Below the pieces are notes generated by a model, which was given only the letters and a program-made list of their open reading frames with translations, was not told the origin of the DNA and did no database searches. From the NCBI GenBank assembly GCA_024709185.1, contig JANJXE010000172.1:1-7626 (forward strand): 7,626 bases of DNA. The letters are read 5' to 3'. The DNA comes from Paludibacter sp. (lineage in GTDB: Bacteria > Bacteroidota > Bacteroidia > Bacteroidales > Paludibacteraceae). A program made the translations under genes and the position numbers. Of the stretch, positions 7,140 through 7,626 are shown one piece after another (the stretch's first letter is position 1; every line of letters starts with the position of its first letter).

Positions 7140-7626
7140 TTAACGTGTAATCCACGATTCCGGATTCAGGATATTCCTGTCCCTCCATATCTGGAAATAC
7201 AATTCGGTTTTATTGTCGTTTTCAGGGTCGGTATAAATCCTTCCCAGATTTTGTTTTGCGCTGACCTTTTGACCTACCCGTACACCCACATCCACGAGGT
7301 TGGAATACACCGTCCAGTACTGACCGTGTTGAACGATGATGGCGTAATTGCTTCCCGGAACAGTAAAGAGTTTCGAAACGGTTCCTTCGAATACGGCTCT
7401 TGCCTGGGTGCCCGAGGGTGTTTGGATGTAAATGCCCTTGTTGTTAATTGTTACATATTTCAGAACTGGGTGTGGTTGAATACCGAAACGTCCGCTGATA
7501 AATCCTCGTTCGGTGGGCCAGGGCAGTCGGCCTGCATTGGCAGCAAAACTTCCTGAAATAAGCTGCTGTTCTTTGGTCATAACCTGCTCACGGCCTGTAC
7601 TTTTGCCCGGGGTGCTTTCTTTTTTC
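7140..7626 (-). CDS. EnvC-like murein hydrolase activator, degenerate LytM/M23 domain (N-terminus outside the window)
   Basis: The frame stays open from the TAA at 7142-7140 to the window edge, giving 161 residues. The ATG at 7580 is probably internal, since 15 upstream codons ([15 protein letters not shown]) are open and resemble the lysine-rich tail of a coiled coil. The segment [22 protein letters not shown] opens a LytM (peptidase M23) beta-sheet domain that runs to the C-terminus NPESWITR. Numbered from ATG 7580, the usual zinc and catalytic positions are replaced: HxGID becomes N47-KGI-Y51, YAHL becomes YSNL (N94), and HLHFE becomes E126-LYFQ (Y128). This is the state of EnvC/NlpD-type proteins, which bind and activate cell-wall amidases at the septum in the periplasm. 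The signal peptide and coiled coil would lie beyond the window. It is the first visible gene of the string, upstream of parE. Confidence 0.85.
   Translation of the reverse strand, partial: KKESTPGKSTGREQVMTKEQQLISGSFAANAGRLPWPTERGFISGRFGIQPHPVLKYVTINNKGIYIQTPSGTQARAVFEGTVSKLFTVPGSNYAIIVQHGQYWTVYSNLVDVGVRVGQKVSAKQNLGRIYTDPENDNKTELYFQIWRDRNILNPESWITR

Noticed and set aside
7578..7580. ATG at 7580 as the true start of the EnvC-like protein
   Set aside because: The frame stays open to the window edge with lysine-rich codons typical of the coiled-coil tail. Starting here would give a LytM domain with no signal peptide, which does not fit a periplasmic activator.
1..7626. A defence island, mobile element, CRISPR array or biosynthetic cluster
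   Set aside because: No transposase, integrase, direct-repeat array, toxin-antitoxin pair, nuclease-effector fusion or biosynthetic enzyme was seen. The AddA-like helicase-nuclease has standard repair architecture and housekeeping neighbours.

Overview
The window looks like chromosomal DNA from a member of the Bacteroidota, probably near the Bacteroidales/Marinilabiliales. This placement is inferred from the style of the proteins (a short ParE, an EnvC-like protein with a degenerate LytM domain, a RecB/AddA-type helicase with a DEFQDTS motif) and from the lack of strong AGGAGG Shine-Dalgarno sequences at the gene junctions. No tRNA, rRNA, insertion sequence, CRISPR array or phage gene was seen.

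Layout: positions 1-708 (+) hold the C-terminal part of a right-handed parallel beta-helix protein whose start lies outside the window. A short convergent spacer (709-801) follows, rich in inverted repeats, and is the only real non-coding stretch. The rest (802-7626) is a tightly packed minus-strand gene string. In transcription order it reads: an EnvC-like murein hydrolase activator (5' end beyond the window), DNA topoisomerase IV subunit B (parE), the tRNA adenosine deaminase tadA, a 1123-residue UvrD/RecB-type helicase with a C-terminal PD-(D/E)XK nuclease domain (AddA-like), and a phosphoglycolate-phosphatase-type HAD hydrolase. Gaps between these genes are 19, 1, 5 and 1 nt, which indicates one transcript with probable translational coupling.

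Functionally the string mixes chromosome and division maintenance (septal peptidoglycan hydrolysis control, decatenation, double-strand break processing, possible clean-up of phosphoglycolate from damaged DNA ends) with one translation gene (tadA). All five are recognisable housekeeping families with intact key motifs, except that the EnvC-like protein lacks the LytM zinc ligands, as expected for an activator. I do not see a convincing undescribed system. The items most worth checking are the gene grouping, the AddA-like protein without an adjacent AddB, the partial beta-helix protein of unknown substrate, and the competing hairpins in the convergent spacer.
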